A DNA stretch of 64,000 nucleotides from CBDHCC01 sp965219235 (GTDB lineage: Bacteria > Pseudomonadota > Alphaproteobacteria > Sphingomonadales > Sphingomonadaceae), in the NCBI GenBank assembly GCA_965219235.1, contig OZ244721.1:1364001-1428000 (forward strand), given 5' to 3'. Shown here in pieces: positions 24,254-33,901 of this stretch. Made by a program: the position numbers and the translations under genes. Under the pieces are notes generated by a model. It saw nothing but the letters and a program-made list of their open reading frames with translations, did not search any database and was not told the origin of the DNA. Every line of letters begins with the position of its first letter. The first letter of the stretch is position 1.

Positions 24254-25213
24254 GTGGCCGTCTACACCCCCGTCCCGGCGGACGCGCTCGCCCGCTTCCT
24301 GACCGGGTTCGAGCTGGGCCGGGTGCGTTCCGCCAAGGGCATCGCCGAAGGGGTCGAGAACACCACCTACCTGGTCGAGACGACCGTGGGTCGCTTCGTG
24401 CTGACGCTCTACGAGAAGCGCGTGGCGGCGGACGACCTGCCGTTCTTCGTGGCGCTGTCGGACCACCTCCACGCGGCCGGGCAGCCGGTTCCGGAGGTGC
24501 TGCGGGCGCGCGACGGCCGCGCGATCGGCACGCTGTGCGGCCGGCCGGCCTGCCTCTACCGCTTCCTTCCGGGCGTGTCGCCCGAGGCGCCGACGGCGGC
24601 GGAGGCGCGCGGGGCGGGCGAGGCGCTGGGAGCCATGCACCGCGCGCTCGCCGACTTCGCGCCCACCCGCTCCAACGCGCTCGGCCCTGCCGCCTGGCGG
24701 CGGCTGGCGGAGGAGATGGGCGGCGCGCTCGACGAGGTCGAGCCCGGCCTGCGCGGTGTGGCGACCGCCGCATTGGAGCGGCTGGACAGCGGCTGGCCCG
24801 GCGACCTGCCCCACGCCACGATCCACGCCGACCTGTTCCCGGACAACATGCTGATGCTGGGCACATGTGTGACGGGAGTGATCGACTGGACCTTCGCCTG
24901 CACGGAGGTCCGCGCCTACGACCTGGCGGTCGCCCACGGGGCCTGGACGTTCGACGCGAGCGGCGAGCGGTTCGATCCCGCGGTCGGCGAGGCGCTCGTC
25001 GCCGGCTATGCCGGAGCGCACGGACTGTCGCCCGCCGAGCGCGCCGCGCTGCCGGCGCTGGCCCAGGGCGCGGCGCTGCGCTTCCTGCTGACGCGCGCCT
25101 GGGACTGGCTCCACACGCCCGCCGACGCGCTCGTGCGGCGCAAGGACCCGGTGCCCTGTCGCCGCCGGCTGGAGTTCTACGCCGATCCGGCGAACGAGGG
25201 AGTGTGGATGTGA
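24254..25213 (+). CDS. thrB: homoserine kinase (aminoglycoside-phosphotransferase fold)
   Basis: Phosphorylates homoserine in threonine synthesis; 319 residues of the APH-fold type II homoserine kinase, unrelated to the GHMP enzyme. It opens VYTPVPADALARFLTGFELG and has GIAEGVENTTYLVET (nucleotide loop), the catalytic TIHADLFPDNML (about residue 190) and metal-binding GVIDWTFAC. Starts with GTG; its TGA overlaps the rnhA GTG as GTGA. Confidence 0.93.
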   Translation: MAVYTPVPADALARFLTGFELGRVRSAKGIAEGVENTTYLVETTVGRFVLTLYEKRVAADDLPFFVALSDHLHAAGQPVPEVLRARDGRAIGTLCGRPACLYRFLPGVSPEAPTAAEARGAGEALGAMHRALADFAPTRSNALGPAAWRRLAEEMGGALDEVEPGLRGVATAALERLDSGWPGDLPHATIHADLFPDNMLMLGTCVTGVIDWTFACTEVRAYDLAVAHGAWTFDASGERFDPAVGEALVAGYAGAHGLSPAERAALPALAQGAALRFLLTRAWDWLHTPADALVRRKDPVPCRRRLEFYADPANEGVWM

Positions 25214-25650
25214 GCGAGCGGGTGGTCATCACGACCGACGGGGCGTGCAAGGGCAACCCGGGGCCGGGCGGCTGGGGCGCGGTGCTGCGCTCCGGCGCCA
25301 CGCAGCGCGAGATGAGCGGCGGCGAGGCGGCGACCACCAACAACCGCATGGAGCTGACCGCGGCGATCGAGGCGCTGAACGCGCTCAAGCGCCCCTGCGA
25401 CGTGACGCTCAGGACCGACAGCACCTATGTGCGCGACGGCATCACCAGGTGGGTGCATGGCTGGCGGCGCAACGGCTGGCGCACGGCGGCCCGGAAGCCG
25501 GTGAAGAACGCCGAATTGTGGCAGGCGCTCATCGCCGCGTGCGAGCGCCACCGGATCGACTGGCAGTGGGTGAAGGGCCACGCCGGCGATCCCGACAACG
25601 AGCGCGCCGACCGGCTGGCCTGCGCGGCGGCGGAGGGGGTGCGGGGGTGA
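25210..25650 (+). CDS. rnhA: ribonuclease HI
   Basis: Degrades RNA in RNA-DNA hybrids; 146 residues. The catalytic residues Asp10, Glu48, Asp70, His124 and Asp134 are all present in TTDGACKGNPGPGGW, NNRMELTA, RTDSTYV, KGHAGDPDNERAD. Length and basic handle region (WRRNGWRTAARKPVKN) match the E. coli-type enzyme. GTG start inside the thrB stop. Convergent with the FAD oxidoreductase gene 31 bp downstream. Confidence 0.95.
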   Translation: MSERVVITTDGACKGNPGPGGWGAVLRSGATQREMSGGEAATTNNRMELTAAIEALNALKRPCDVTLRTDSTYVRDGITRWVHGWRRNGWRTAARKPVKNAELWQALIAACERHRIDWQWVKGHAGDPDNERADRLACAAAEGVRG

Positions 25651-25681
25651 GCGTCCGTCCCGAGCTTCGCTCCGCATGACG

Positions 25682-26740
25682 TCAGCCGCCGAACCGTGCC
25701 GGATCGCACACCCCCACGGCCTCCCCCTCCCTCAGCACCGCCCGCGCTCCCAGTGCCGCGACGGCGGGAGCGGTCTGGATGCCCCAGCCGCCCTGGCCGG
25801 CGAACCAGACGAAGTCGGGTGCGCGGGGGTCGCGGCCGATGACGGGGAGCCGGTCGGGAGCGAAGGTGCGCAGGCCGGCCCAACGGCGCTCCACCGCCGC
25901 CACCGGCCAATCCACCGCCGCGCGGAAGCGGTCGAGCGCGGTGGCCACGTCCACCTCCTCGGGCGCGGCGTCGACGGCGGCGCTCTCGCCCTCGTCGCTG
26001 GGGCTGAGCCACACCCGCTCCGGCCCGACCGGCTTCCAGTAGAGGCTCTCGTCCAGCGCCAGCACCAGCGGTCCCGCCGGGTCGATCGCGACACCGAGCC
26101 GCAACTGGAGCACCGTGCGGCGCTTGGGGGTCAGGCCGAGCGGCCTCACCCCGCACCGCTCCGCCACCGCGTCCGCCCAGGCTCCGGCGGCGTTCACCAC
26201 CAGCCGCGCCTCCAGCCGCTCGCCCGCCTCGCTTTCCAAGGCCCAGCCGTCGCCGGTCCGCCGCCCCTCCGCCAGCCGCCACCGGGTGTGCAGCGCCACG
26301 CCGCCGCGCCGCGCCTCCGCCAGATAGTGCGCGTGGAGCCCGGCGACGTCGATGTCGGCGCAGCTCGGCTCCCCTAGCCCGTGCTCCCAATCGCGCGCGA
26401 GCCCCGGCACCCGCGCCCGCGGATCGGCGGATGTGAACATCCGATCCGCCTCGGGAAAGCGGGCGGCGAAGCGGTCCAGCTCGGCGGGCGAGCGGGCGAT
26501 GTGGAGCGCGCCGCGCGCCGTCAGCACCCCAAGCCGCTCCAGCTCCGGCCGCGACGCGCGGGTGAGCGGCTGGATGGCCGGGCCGCCGTAGCTCTCGGTC
26601 CAGAAGGCCGCCGACCGCCCGGTGGCGTGACGGCCGGGCCGATCCTCCGCCTCCAGCAGCGCGACCGACCGGCGGCCGGCGAGCGCGGCGGCGAGGCTCG
26701 CCCCCGCCATGCCCGCGCCGACGATCGCGACGTCGATCAC
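25682..26740 (-). CDS. FAD-dependent oxidoreductase (DAO family)
   Basis: Protein of 352 residues with an N-terminal dinucleotide-binding motif (IDVAIVGAGMAGASLAAAL) and the C-terminal DAO pattern (FAPDRLPVIGRDPRAPDFVWFAGQGGWGIQTAPA). This subgroup resembles glycine oxidase, D-arginine dehydrogenase and glycerol-3-phosphate-type oxidases; the exact substrate cannot be read from the sequence. GTG start overlaps the stop of the lysophospholipase-like gene as GTGA. Confidence 0.85.
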   Translation of the reverse strand: MIDVAIVGAGMAGASLAAALAGRRSVALLEAEDRPGRHATGRSAAFWTESYGGPAIQPLTRASRPELERLGVLTARGALHIARSPAELDRFAARFPEADRMFTSADPRARVPGLARDWEHGLGEPSCADIDVAGLHAHYLAEARRGGVALHTRWRLAEGRRTGDGWALESEAGERLEARLVVNAAGAWADAVAERCGVRPLGLTPKRRTVLQLRLGVAIDPAGPLVLALDESLYWKPVGPERVWLSPSDEGESAAVDAAPEEVDVATALDRFRAAVDWPVAAVERRWAGLRTFAPDRLPVIGRDPRAPDFVWFAGQGGWGIQTAPAVAALGARAVLREGEAVGVCDPARFGG

Positions 26741-27669
26741 GCGCCCGCGTGCGCCCCCAGGAAGCGGTCGATGGTCGCGAGCGCGTGGTCGCGCACCGGA
26801 TCCACTTCGCGCAGGATCTCGTGCGCGGACGCGTCGCCGTAGTCGATCAGCTCCGCATTCGGCAGCCGCCCCGCCGCGCGCACCGTCGCTCGCGGATCGA
26901 CCAGCCGGTCGGCGAGCGCGTTCAGGATCAGGACGGGCGTGGTCACCCTCGCCAGCCGCGCGGGCGCGAAGCTGGCGAGGCTGGAGCGGTAGGCGGCGGC
27001 GAGCCAGCTCCAGCTCGGTGGCCCGACGACCAGCTCCGGCCGGTGCTCGCGCCACCACATCTCGTCGGCGTAGCGGGCGTCGTCGTGGGTGAGCAGCGAC
27101 TGGCGGCCGCCGACGACGTGGCCGGGCTTCTCGTTGCGGCGCCAGGCGGGACGGTCCGGCCGCCCGAGCCGCGCCAGCACCGCGGCCACCCAGCGCCCCA
27201 CGGCGGCGGGTGGCCCCCGCGTGCCGATCATCGGCGCCACCAGCACGGCGGCGTCGGCGGCCACCGCGCCCTCGACCAGCGCGCGCAGGACGAGGTGCCC
27301 GCCCATGGAATGGCCGATCAGCACGAAGGGCTCGCCCTCGACCCGCCAGCGCCGGGCCAGCTCGGCCAGATCGCCGACCCACGGCGCGAAGTCGTCGGCG
27401 TGGCCCGTCGTGGCGTCGCGCCCCAGCCGGCCGGACAGCCCCTGCCCGCGCCAGTCGAAGGAGCGCACGCGCCAGCCCCTCGCCGCCCAGTCGCCCAGCG
27501 CCTCGGCGTACTTCTCGACGAAGTCGCCCCGGCCCCCCTGGAACAGCAGCGTGCCGCGCGCCGGTCCCTCCGGGTCGATTGCGACGGTGCGCACCGGCCA
27601 GCCGTCCCGCATCGCGACGGTCTCCACGCGCGCGGTGGCGGGGAGCGGGTGGCGGGGACGGTCGGTCAT
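26737..27669 (-). CDS. alpha/beta hydrolase, monoacylglycerol lipase/lysophospholipase-like
   Basis: Serine hydrolase of 310 residues of the Hydrolase_4 type. The nucleophile elbow is FVLIGHSMGGHLVLRAL (about residue 120), with LFQGGRGDFVEKYAEAL before it as the oxyanion region and WRGQGLSGR as the lid side; the acid lies near LNALADRLVDP and the His near DYGDASAHEI. First gene of a two-gene operon with the FAD oxidoreductase, divergent from cpaA. Confidence 0.87.
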   Translation of the reverse strand: MTDRPRHPLPATARVETVAMRDGWPVRTVAIDPEGPARGTLLFQGGRGDFVEKYAEALGDWAARGWRVRSFDWRGQGLSGRLGRDATTGHADDFAPWVGDLAELARRWRVEGEPFVLIGHSMGGHLVLRALVEGAVAADAAVLVAPMIGTRGPPAAVGRWVAAVLARLGRPDRPAWRRNEKPGHVVGGRQSLLTHDDARYADEMWWREHRPELVVGPPSWSWLAAAYRSSLASFAPARLARVTTPVLILNALADRLVDPRATVRAAGRLPNAELIDYGDASAHEILREVDPVRDHALATIDRFLGAHAGA

Positions 27670-27720
27670 GGCGGCCGCCGCGATACGGTTTCGTAAGGGT
27701 CCGCGTCTAGGCCGTTCGCC

Positions 27721-28191
27721 ATGGTAAGCATCCCCTTCACCCTGGCCCCGCCGCTCGCGCTCGCCGCGCTGCTCGCCTACGCCGCGGCGAGCGACCTGCG
27801 CACACGCTCGATCGACAACTGGGTGTCGATCGCCATCGCGCTGGCCGCGCCCGGGTGGTGGTGGGTCGGCGGCTGGTCGTGGAGCTCGGTGGAGTGGCAG
27901 GCGGGCTTCGCCGCGCTGGTGTTCGCCGCGCTGTTCGCGCTGTGGACGGTGCGCGTGCTGGGCGGGGCCGACGTCAAGCTGATCGCCGCGCTCGCGCTGT
28001 GGCTGCAGCCCGGCGAACGGCTGGGCACCTTCTTCGTCATCGTCTTCGCGGGCGCGGTGGTCTCGCTCGTCGCCATGGTCGCCGCCGCCAAGCGCCGCAG
28101 CACGGGTGCGCCCCGCGCGCCGGTCGAGGTGCCCTACGCCGTCGCGATCGCCGCCGGCGGCGTCGCCTTCCTCCTCCGCACGGTAAATTAA
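27721..28191 (+). CDS. cpaA: prepilin peptidase of the Flp/Tad pilus
   Basis: Membrane aspartic protease of 156 residues (A24 family, TadV/CpaA) that cleaves the leader of Flp pilins. The catalytic aspartates are Asp25 (AASDLRTRSIDNW) and Asp84 (GGADVKLIAALALW); about five to six hydrophobic segments surround them. First gene of the Cpa cluster; cpaB follows after 59 bp. Confidence 0.93.
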   Translation: MVSIPFTLAPPLALAALLAYAAASDLRTRSIDNWVSIAIALAAPGWWWVGGWSWSSVEWQAGFAALVFAALFALWTVRVLGGADVKLIAALALWLQPGERLGTFFVIVFAGAVVSLVAMVAAAKRRSTGAPRAPVEVPYAVAIAAGGVAFLLRTVN

Positions 28192-28250
28192 CCATTGGTC
28201 GGGCAGGGACTGTCCGTTCGATCCACCGTCAACTCGGAAAGATCAGTCGC

Positions 28251-29330
28251 ATGGACGTGAAAAAGGTGGTGCTGCTCGTCGGCGCCTTGCTCGTGGCCGG
28301 AGTCAGCGCGTTCTTCGTGAACTCGCTCATCTCCGGCTCGCCGACCCGGCAGGCCCAGGCGGCGCCGGTCGAGCAGGGTCCGGAGGTGCTGGTGGCCGCC
28401 GACGCGCTGCCCGTCGGCACGATCATCCAGCCGGCCGCCTTCCGCTGGCAGCGCTGGCCGGCCGAGCTGGTCGATCCGACCAATTACATCATCAAGGGCA
28501 ACGCCGACACCGAGGCGCTGGTCGGCACGGTGGTCCGCAACGCGATCACCGCCGGACAGCCGATCACCCAGGGCGTGCTGGTGAAGCCCGGCGATCGCGG
28601 CTTCCTGGCCGCCGCGTTGGGCGCGGGCATGCGCGCGGTCACCGTGTCGGTCGACAAGGAGAAGGGTGTGGCCGGCTTCGTCTTCCCCGGCGACCGCGTC
28701 GACCTGATGCTCACCCAGGAGGTGTCGGGCGAGGGCGAGTCGCTCAAGACCGCCGAGACCATCATCCGCAACCTGCGCGTGCTCGCCACCGACCAGACCT
28801 CCGCCCCTCCCGGCAGCGGCCCGAAGATCGAGGGCAAGAGCCAGCCGCAGGTCCGCACCTACCGCACCGTCACGCTGGAGGTGACGCCGCGCCTGGCCGA
28901 GAAGATCGCCGTCGCCCAGACGCTCGGCTCGCTGTCGCTCAGCCTGCGCTCGATCGCCGACAACCAGCTGGAGATGGACCGCGCGATCGCGTCGGGCACG
29001 ATCAAGCTGCCCGCGGGCGCTTCGCCCGAGCGGGAGGCCGAGCTGCTGGCGCAGATCGCCTCGCAGCCGGTGGAAGGCGAGACGTCCTATGTCACGGGCG
29101 GCGATGTCAGCCGCTTTGCCCGCTCGTCCGTCCCGCGCCAGTCGCGCGGCAGCGACGGCGGACCGCCCATGCCGGCGAACGGCTACGTCCCGCCCCAGGT
29201 GCAGCTGCCCGTGGTGTCGGTCGACGCCTCGCGCACCAGCGGCCCGGCCAGCCCGCCGCGCGCCACCGGACCCGTCGTGCGCGTGGCGCGCGGCAACTCA
29301 GTCACCGAAGTTTCGGTTGGAGGACGCTAA
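28251..29330 (+). CDS. cpaB: Flp pilus assembly protein CpaB
   Basis: Periplasmic, membrane-anchored protein of 359 residues thought to assist the secretin. It begins with one transmembrane helix (KKVVLLVGALLVAGVSAFFV), then a SAF domain (VLVAADALPVGTIIQPAAF) and the RcpC/CpaB beta domain (GMRAVTVSVDKEKGVAGFVFPGDRVDLMLT). The C-terminal 80 residues are low-complexity and rich in Pro and Ser. Its stop is followed one base later by the cpaC start. Confidence 0.92.
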   Translation: MDVKKVVLLVGALLVAGVSAFFVNSLISGSPTRQAQAAPVEQGPEVLVAADALPVGTIIQPAAFRWQRWPAELVDPTNYIIKGNADTEALVGTVVRNAITAGQPITQGVLVKPGDRGFLAAALGAGMRAVTVSVDKEKGVAGFVFPGDRVDLMLTQEVSGEGESLKTAETIIRNLRVLATDQTSAPPGSGPKIEGKSQPQVRTYRTVTLEVTPRLAEKIAVAQTLGSLSLSLRSIADNQLEMDRAIASGTIKLPAGASPEREAELLAQIASQPVEGETSYVTGGDVSRFARSSVPRQSRGSDGGPPMPANGYVPPQVQLPVVSVDASRTSGPASPPRATGPVVRVARGNSVTEVSVGGR

Positions 29331-29331
29331 G

Positions 29332-30885
29332 ATGACCACGACGCCCGCCCGCAGCCGGGTTCGCGCCGCCGCCGGCACCGCGCTCGTCGCGACGCTCGCC
29401 GGACTGGCGGCGCTCGCTCCCCTCCCCGCCGCCGCGCAGTCGCGCCAGCCGGTCGCCACTACCCCCGCCAACGTGGTGACGCTGTCCACGGGCCAGGGCA
29501 CCCAGGTCCGCATGGACGCGCCGATCGTCGACCTGTTCGTCGCCGACAGCACCATCGCCGACGTGCAGGTGACCAGTCCGACGCAGATCTACCTGTTCGG
29601 CAAGAAGGCGGGCGAGACCACCGTCTACGCCACCAACAAGGCGGGTCAGGTGGTCTATTCCACCAACATCCGCGTGGGCGACCACATCACCGGGCTGGAC
29701 GGGATGCTGCGCCTCGCCATGCCCGACGCGCAGATCACCGCCACGCCGATCAACGGCATCGTGCTCCTGACCGGGCAGGTCGCCCAGCCGAACGACGCGG
29801 CCGAGGCCGAGCGGCTGGTCACGGCCGTCGTGGGCGAGGGCAAGGTCATCAGCCGGCTCACCACCGCCACGCCGCTGCAGGTCAACCTGCAGGTCCGCAT
29901 AGCGGAGGTCAGCCGCGACGTGAGCCGCGCGATCGGCGTCAACCTGCTGACCAAAGATCGAACGGGTGGCTTCCTGTTCGGTGTCGCGCAGGGACGTCCG
30001 ATCGGCTCCATCGATGATTTCCCGCTCGTCGCAAATCCCAATGCCGGCGGTGCCCTTCAGCCACAGAACCCGGTCACAGGCGAGTTCACCGGACCTGGCA
30101 CGATCTTCAAAGGCCTGCCATCGGCCTTGGGAGCCGGCACCAGCCTTGGCTTCGCAGGCCGCCTTCTGGGCCTCGACATCCTGTCCGCGCTCGACCTCGC
30201 GGAAACCGATGGTCTGGTGACCACGCTGGCCGAACCGAACCTGACCGCGCTTTCCGGCGAGACGGCGTCCTTTCTTGCGGGCGGCGAGATCCCGATCCCG
30301 ATCAGTCAGGCGCTGGGCACCGTGTCGGTCGAATACAAGCAATACGGCGTCAGCCTCTCTTTCTCACCCACTGTGCTCTCCGATGGCCGTATCTCGATGC
30401 GGGTGCGCCCGGAGGTTTCTCAACTGTCGGATGCCGGCTCGGTGCGCTTCGGCGGCTTCACCATCCCCGGCATCACCACTCGACGCGCGGAGACCACGCT
30501 GGAGCTGGGCTCCGGCCAGAGCTTCGTTATCGGCGGGCTGCTGTCGCAAAGTGCCAGCAACAGCGTCGACAAGGCTCCTTTTCTTGGAGACATCCCGATC
30601 CTGGGATCCCTGTTCCGCTCGACCTCCTACCGCAAGAACAAGACGGAACTGGTGATCGTGGTGACACCCTATCTGGTGCGGCCGGTCAACGCGAACCAGA
30701 TCGCTTTGCCGACCGATGGCGGCCGGGCCGCGACCTTGGCGGAAGCGCAATTCTTGAACCGCTCCTACGCCCAGCCGAACCAGCCGCGACCGCAACCGCG
30801 ATCCGGAGCACCGGCTGCCGGAACCGCGCCGGCGGCGCCCGTGACGGCCGACCCGGCCGCGCGCCCCGGCTTCCAATCGAACTGA
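29332..30885 (+). CDS. cpaC: type II/IV secretion secretin CpaC (RcpA)
   Basis: Outer-membrane channel of the Tad pilus, 517 residues. Signal peptide (residues 1-36, ending AAAQS), the N-terminal pilus-secretin domain (VRMDAPIVDLFVADSTIADV ... KKAGETTVYATN), a BON-like region (ITATPINGIVLLTGQV) and the secretin core with VEYKQYGVSLSFSPTVL and KNKTELVIVVTPYLVRPV. The last 60 residues are Pro- and Ala-rich. GGAGG precedes the ATG at 29332. Confidence 0.95.
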   Translation: MTTTPARSRVRAAAGTALVATLAGLAALAPLPAAAQSRQPVATTPANVVTLSTGQGTQVRMDAPIVDLFVADSTIADVQVTSPTQIYLFGKKAGETTVYATNKAGQVVYSTNIRVGDHITGLDGMLRLAMPDAQITATPINGIVLLTGQVAQPNDAAEAERLVTAVVGEGKVISRLTTATPLQVNLQVRIAEVSRDVSRAIGVNLLTKDRTGGFLFGVAQGRPIGSIDDFPLVANPNAGGALQPQNPVTGEFTGPGTIFKGLPSALGAGTSLGFAGRLLGLDILSALDLAETDGLVTTLAEPNLTALSGETASFLAGGEIPIPISQALGTVSVEYKQYGVSLSFSPTVLSDGRISMRVRPEVSQLSDAGSVRFGGFTIPGITTRRAETTLELGSGQSFVIGGLLSQSASNSVDKAPFLGDIPILGSLFRSTSYRKNKTELVIVVTPYLVRPVNANQIALPTDGGRAATLAEAQFLNRSYAQPNQPRPQPRSGAPAAGTAPAAPVTADPAARPGFQSN

Positions 30886-30898
30886 AAGGATCACCGAC

Positions 30899-31564
30899 AT
30901 GGCGCGACTTTCCATCCTGATCGCCGTGACCGCCACGGCCGGTCTGGCGGCTTGCAACACCCCAGGTCAGTCTCAGCGGTTCGACGGCATCGGCAACCCG
31001 CACGCTCCGGTGGTTGGACAAGCGACCCATTCGCTCGACCTCGCCACCTCGGGCTACGGCCTCGCTCCCGGCGAGGCGGACCGGGCGGCCGACTGGCTGT
31101 CCTCGATCGGCTTCGGCTATGGCGACCGCGTCGCGATCGACGATTCCGCGGGCGGCGCCGGGGCCGGGGTCCGCGCCGAGCTCGGCCGGGTGATCGGCCG
31201 CTATGGCCTGGTGCTCTCCGACGCCGCCCCGGTGACCGAGGGATCCCCCATCGCCGGCGCCGTCCGGCTGGTCGTGCTGCGCGCGGAGGCGTTGGTGCCG
31301 GGCTGCCCGGACTGGGCGTCCACTCCGCTGCTGCCCCAGCCGTCGCAGCCCAATTTCGGCTGCGCCACCGCGAGCAACCTGGCCGCGATGATCGCCGATC
31401 CCAACGATCTGCTGGCCGGCAAGTCCGCGCCCGACACGGGCTCGTCGGCGGCGACCGCCACCAAGGCGATCGAGGCGATGCGCGCCGCCAAGGGCACGTC
31501 GGCGGGCGGCACCACCGTCAAGCGGGAGTCGTCGCAGTCCGCCGGCGGCGGCGGCGGCAACTGA
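30899..31564 (+). CDS. cpaD: pilus assembly lipoprotein CpaD
   Basis: Lipoprotein of 221 residues with lipobox LAAC (Cys19) that likely acts as pilotin or stabiliser of the CpaC secretin. It contains HSLDLATSGYGLAPGEADR, LVVLRAEALVPGCPDW and the conserved NFGCATASNLAAMIADPNDLL segment. The Gly-rich C terminus (SAGGGGGN) is low complexity. Starts 13 bp after cpaC, with GAAAGGA as the binding site. Confidence 0.93.
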   Translation: MARLSILIAVTATAGLAACNTPGQSQRFDGIGNPHAPVVGQATHSLDLATSGYGLAPGEADRAADWLSSIGFGYGDRVAIDDSAGGAGAGVRAELGRVIGRYGLVLSDAAPVTEGSPIAGAVRLVVLRAEALVPGCPDWASTPLLPQPSQPNFGCATASNLAAMIADPNDLLAGKSAPDTGSSAATATKAIEAMRAAKGTSAGGTTVKRESSQSAGGGGGN

Positions 31565-31581
31565 GCAGGGACATCCAGACC

Positions 31582-32859
31582 ATGAACGCACCCTTCAATC
31601 CCAACCGCTCCACCGCCCGCGACGCCTTCACGGCCTTCGTCTGCGACGAGGACACCGCCGCCAGCCTGAAGCCGGTGGTGGCCGAGATGGGCTGGAACGA
31701 GGACAAGGTGCTGCGCGGCGGGATGCGCAACGCCATCCAGACGCTCGCCGTCTCCGCAAGCCCGAACATCCTGATGGTCGACCTGTCGGAATCGGGCGAT
31801 CCGCTGAACGACATCAACGCGCTCGCAGAGGTGTGCGAGCCGGGCACGGTGGTGATCGCCACAGGCCAGATCAACGACGTGCGCCTCTATCGCGACCTGA
31901 TCGCCAGCGGGCTGCAGGACTATCTGCTCAAGCCATTCTCCGTCGACGCGGTGCGCGACACGTTGGCCCATGCCCAGGCGATCTTCTCCGCGCCCAAGAC
32001 CACCGACGATTCCTCGGAGCGCCGGCACGTCACCTGCGCGGTGATCGGCGTGCGCGGCGGCGTGGGCGCCAGCACGGTGGCGCTCGCGCTCGCCTGGCTG
32101 TTCGGCAAGCAGCGCAACCGCTCGACCGCGCTCCTCGACCTCGACGTGCATTTCGGCACCGGCGCGCTCGGCCTCGACCTGGAGCCCGGGCGGGGTCTGA
32201 CCGACGCGATCGAAAATCCCGGCCGCATCGACGGCCTGTTCATCGAACGCGCGATGGTGAAGGCCAACGAGCGGCTGGCGGTGCTGTCGGCGGAGGCCCC
32301 GCTCAACCAGACGATGGTCAGCGATGGGGGCGCCTTCCACCAGCTTCAGGAGGAGATGCGCGCCGCCTTCGACGCGACCGTCCTCGACATGCCGCGCGAG
32401 TTCATGGTGCATCATCCCGACCTGCTGGGCGAGGTCGACACCATCGTGCTGGTGACCGAGCTCACGCTGGCCGCCGCCCGCGACGTCATCCGGATGCAGT
32501 CGTGGCTCAAGGGCAACGCGCCCAACGCACGCCAGCTGCTCGTCGCCAACAAGCACGGCGGTGCCCATGCCGAGATCAGCCGCAAGGACTTCGAGGCGTC
32601 CGTCGAGCGCAAGATCGACCTGTTCGTGCCCCTGGACGAAAAGGTCTGCGCGCAGGCCGCCAAACTGGGCCAGCCGGTGCCGGAAGCCGCGAAGGCGGCG
32701 AAGATCAGCCTTGCGTTCGACGACCTGGCCGCCCGGGTGGTGGATGGCGGCGAACAGGCCGGCGGCGGTGGAGAGGAGCCGTCCGTCGCGAAGCCCTCGC
32801 TCCTCGACAAGCTCACCAGCTTCAAGCCCAGCCGCGCCAAGGACAAGGTGGCGGCGTGA
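31582..32859 (+). CDS. cpaE: pilus assembly ATPase-like protein CpaE
   Basis: MinD/ParA-like protein of 425 residues that places or regulates the Tad machine. An N-terminal receiver-like domain (residues 15-135) lacks a normal phospho-acceptor pattern; the C-terminal ATPase has the CpaE-type deviant loop VIGVRGGVGASTVALALA and LLDLDVHFGTGALGLDL, then VTELTLAAARDVIRM. The Lys-rich tail is typical. Normally cpaF follows; here tadB starts 31 bp later. Confidence 0.93.
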   Translation: MNAPFNPNRSTARDAFTAFVCDEDTAASLKPVVAEMGWNEDKVLRGGMRNAIQTLAVSASPNILMVDLSESGDPLNDINALAEVCEPGTVVIATGQINDVRLYRDLIASGLQDYLLKPFSVDAVRDTLAHAQAIFSAPKTTDDSSERRHVTCAVIGVRGGVGASTVALALAWLFGKQRNRSTALLDLDVHFGTGALGLDLEPGRGLTDAIENPGRIDGLFIERAMVKANERLAVLSAEAPLNQTMVSDGGAFHQLQEEMRAAFDATVLDMPREFMVHHPDLLGEVDTIVLVTELTLAAARDVIRMQSWLKGNAPNARQLLVANKHGGAHAEISRKDFEASVERKIDLFVPLDEKVCAQAAKLGQPVPEAAKAAKISLAFDDLAARVVDGGEQAGGGGEEPSVAKPSLLDKLTSFKPSRAKDKVAA

Positions 32860-32890
32860 CGCCGCGCCGCAGCCGGGGCCGCGCACACCC

Positions 32891-33886
32891 ATGACCCTCC
32901 TTTTCCTCTTCGGACTGTTCGCCTCGCTCGCGGTGCTCGTCTTCTACGCCGCGAACTCCGGCCCGTCCGCCGACAAGCGCCTGAAGGCGCGGATCGTGTC
33001 CGTGCAGCAGCGGCACAGCGAGTCCGCTGCGACCAAGGTCCAGGCGCAGATGCGCAAGTCGGTCTCCAACCGTCAGGCCACGCGGATGGACGGCACGCTG
33101 GGCCGTCTGCTCCCGGACCCTGTGCAGCTGCAGAAGCGGCTGTCGGCGACCGGCAAGAGCTGGACGGTGCGCCAATACGCGATCGCGAGCGCCATCACCG
33201 GCCTGGTGCTGGCGGCGCTGCTGCTCCTCAAAGGCATGCCCCTCGTCTTGGCGCTGATGATCGGCCTCCTCGGAGGGCTGTTCCTGCCGCACATGATCGT
33301 CGGCAAGCTGCTCGCGCGCCGGGTCGGCCGGTTCATCGCCAAGTTCCCGGACGCGATCGAGCTCCTGGTTCGCGGCCTGCGGTCCGGCCTTCCGATCTCG
33401 GAGACGATGGGCGTGGTGGCGGCGGAAGTCCCCGGCCCGGTGGGCGACGAGTTCCAACGCGTGACCGAGAAGATGCGGGTGGGCGTGACGATGGACGCGG
33501 CGCTGCAGGAGACCGCGGACCGGCTGAACACGGCGGAGTTCCAGTTCTTCGTGATCTCGCTCGTGATCCAGCGGGAGACGGGCGGCAATTTGTCGGAGAC
33601 GCTGTCGAACCTGGCGGAGGTGCTGCGCAAGCGGTCGCAGATGAAGCTGAAGATCCGCGCCATGTCGTCGGAATCCAAGGCGTCCGCCTACATCATCGGC
33701 GCGCTGCCCTTCATCGTCTTCGGCCTGATCTACTTCATCTCGGACAGCTACATGCAGAAGTTCTTCATCAGCAATCCCGGCGGGCCGCTGGGCCTGTCCA
33801 CCCTGCAGATGGTCGGGCTGGGCGGCCTGTGCTGGATGGGCATCGGCGCCTTCGTCATGTCCAAGATGATCAGCTTCGAGATCTGA
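32891..33886 (+). CDS. tadB: Tad pilus inner-membrane platform protein TadB
   Basis: GspF-domain platform protein of 331 residues. Transmembrane helices lie near residues 2-22, 95-130 and in the C-terminal 60 residues. The GspF core begins at FPDAIELLVRGLRSGLPISETM and includes FFVISLVIQRETGGNLSETLSNLAEVLR. Works with TadC above a hexameric CpaF motor, which is missing from this cluster. Confidence 0.93.
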   Translation: MTLLFLFGLFASLAVLVFYAANSGPSADKRLKARIVSVQQRHSESAATKVQAQMRKSVSNRQATRMDGTLGRLLPDPVQLQKRLSATGKSWTVRQYAIASAITGLVLAALLLLKGMPLVLALMIGLLGGLFLPHMIVGKLLARRVGRFIAKFPDAIELLVRGLRSGLPISETMGVVAAEVPGPVGDEFQRVTEKMRVGVTMDAALQETADRLNTAEFQFFVISLVIQRETGGNLSETLSNLAEVLRKRSQMKLKIRAMSSESKASAYIIGALPFIVFGLIYFISDSYMQKFFISNPGGPLGLSTLQMVGLGGLCWMGIGAFVMSKMISFEI

Positions 33887-33901
33887 GCGGAGGGAACGCG
33901 C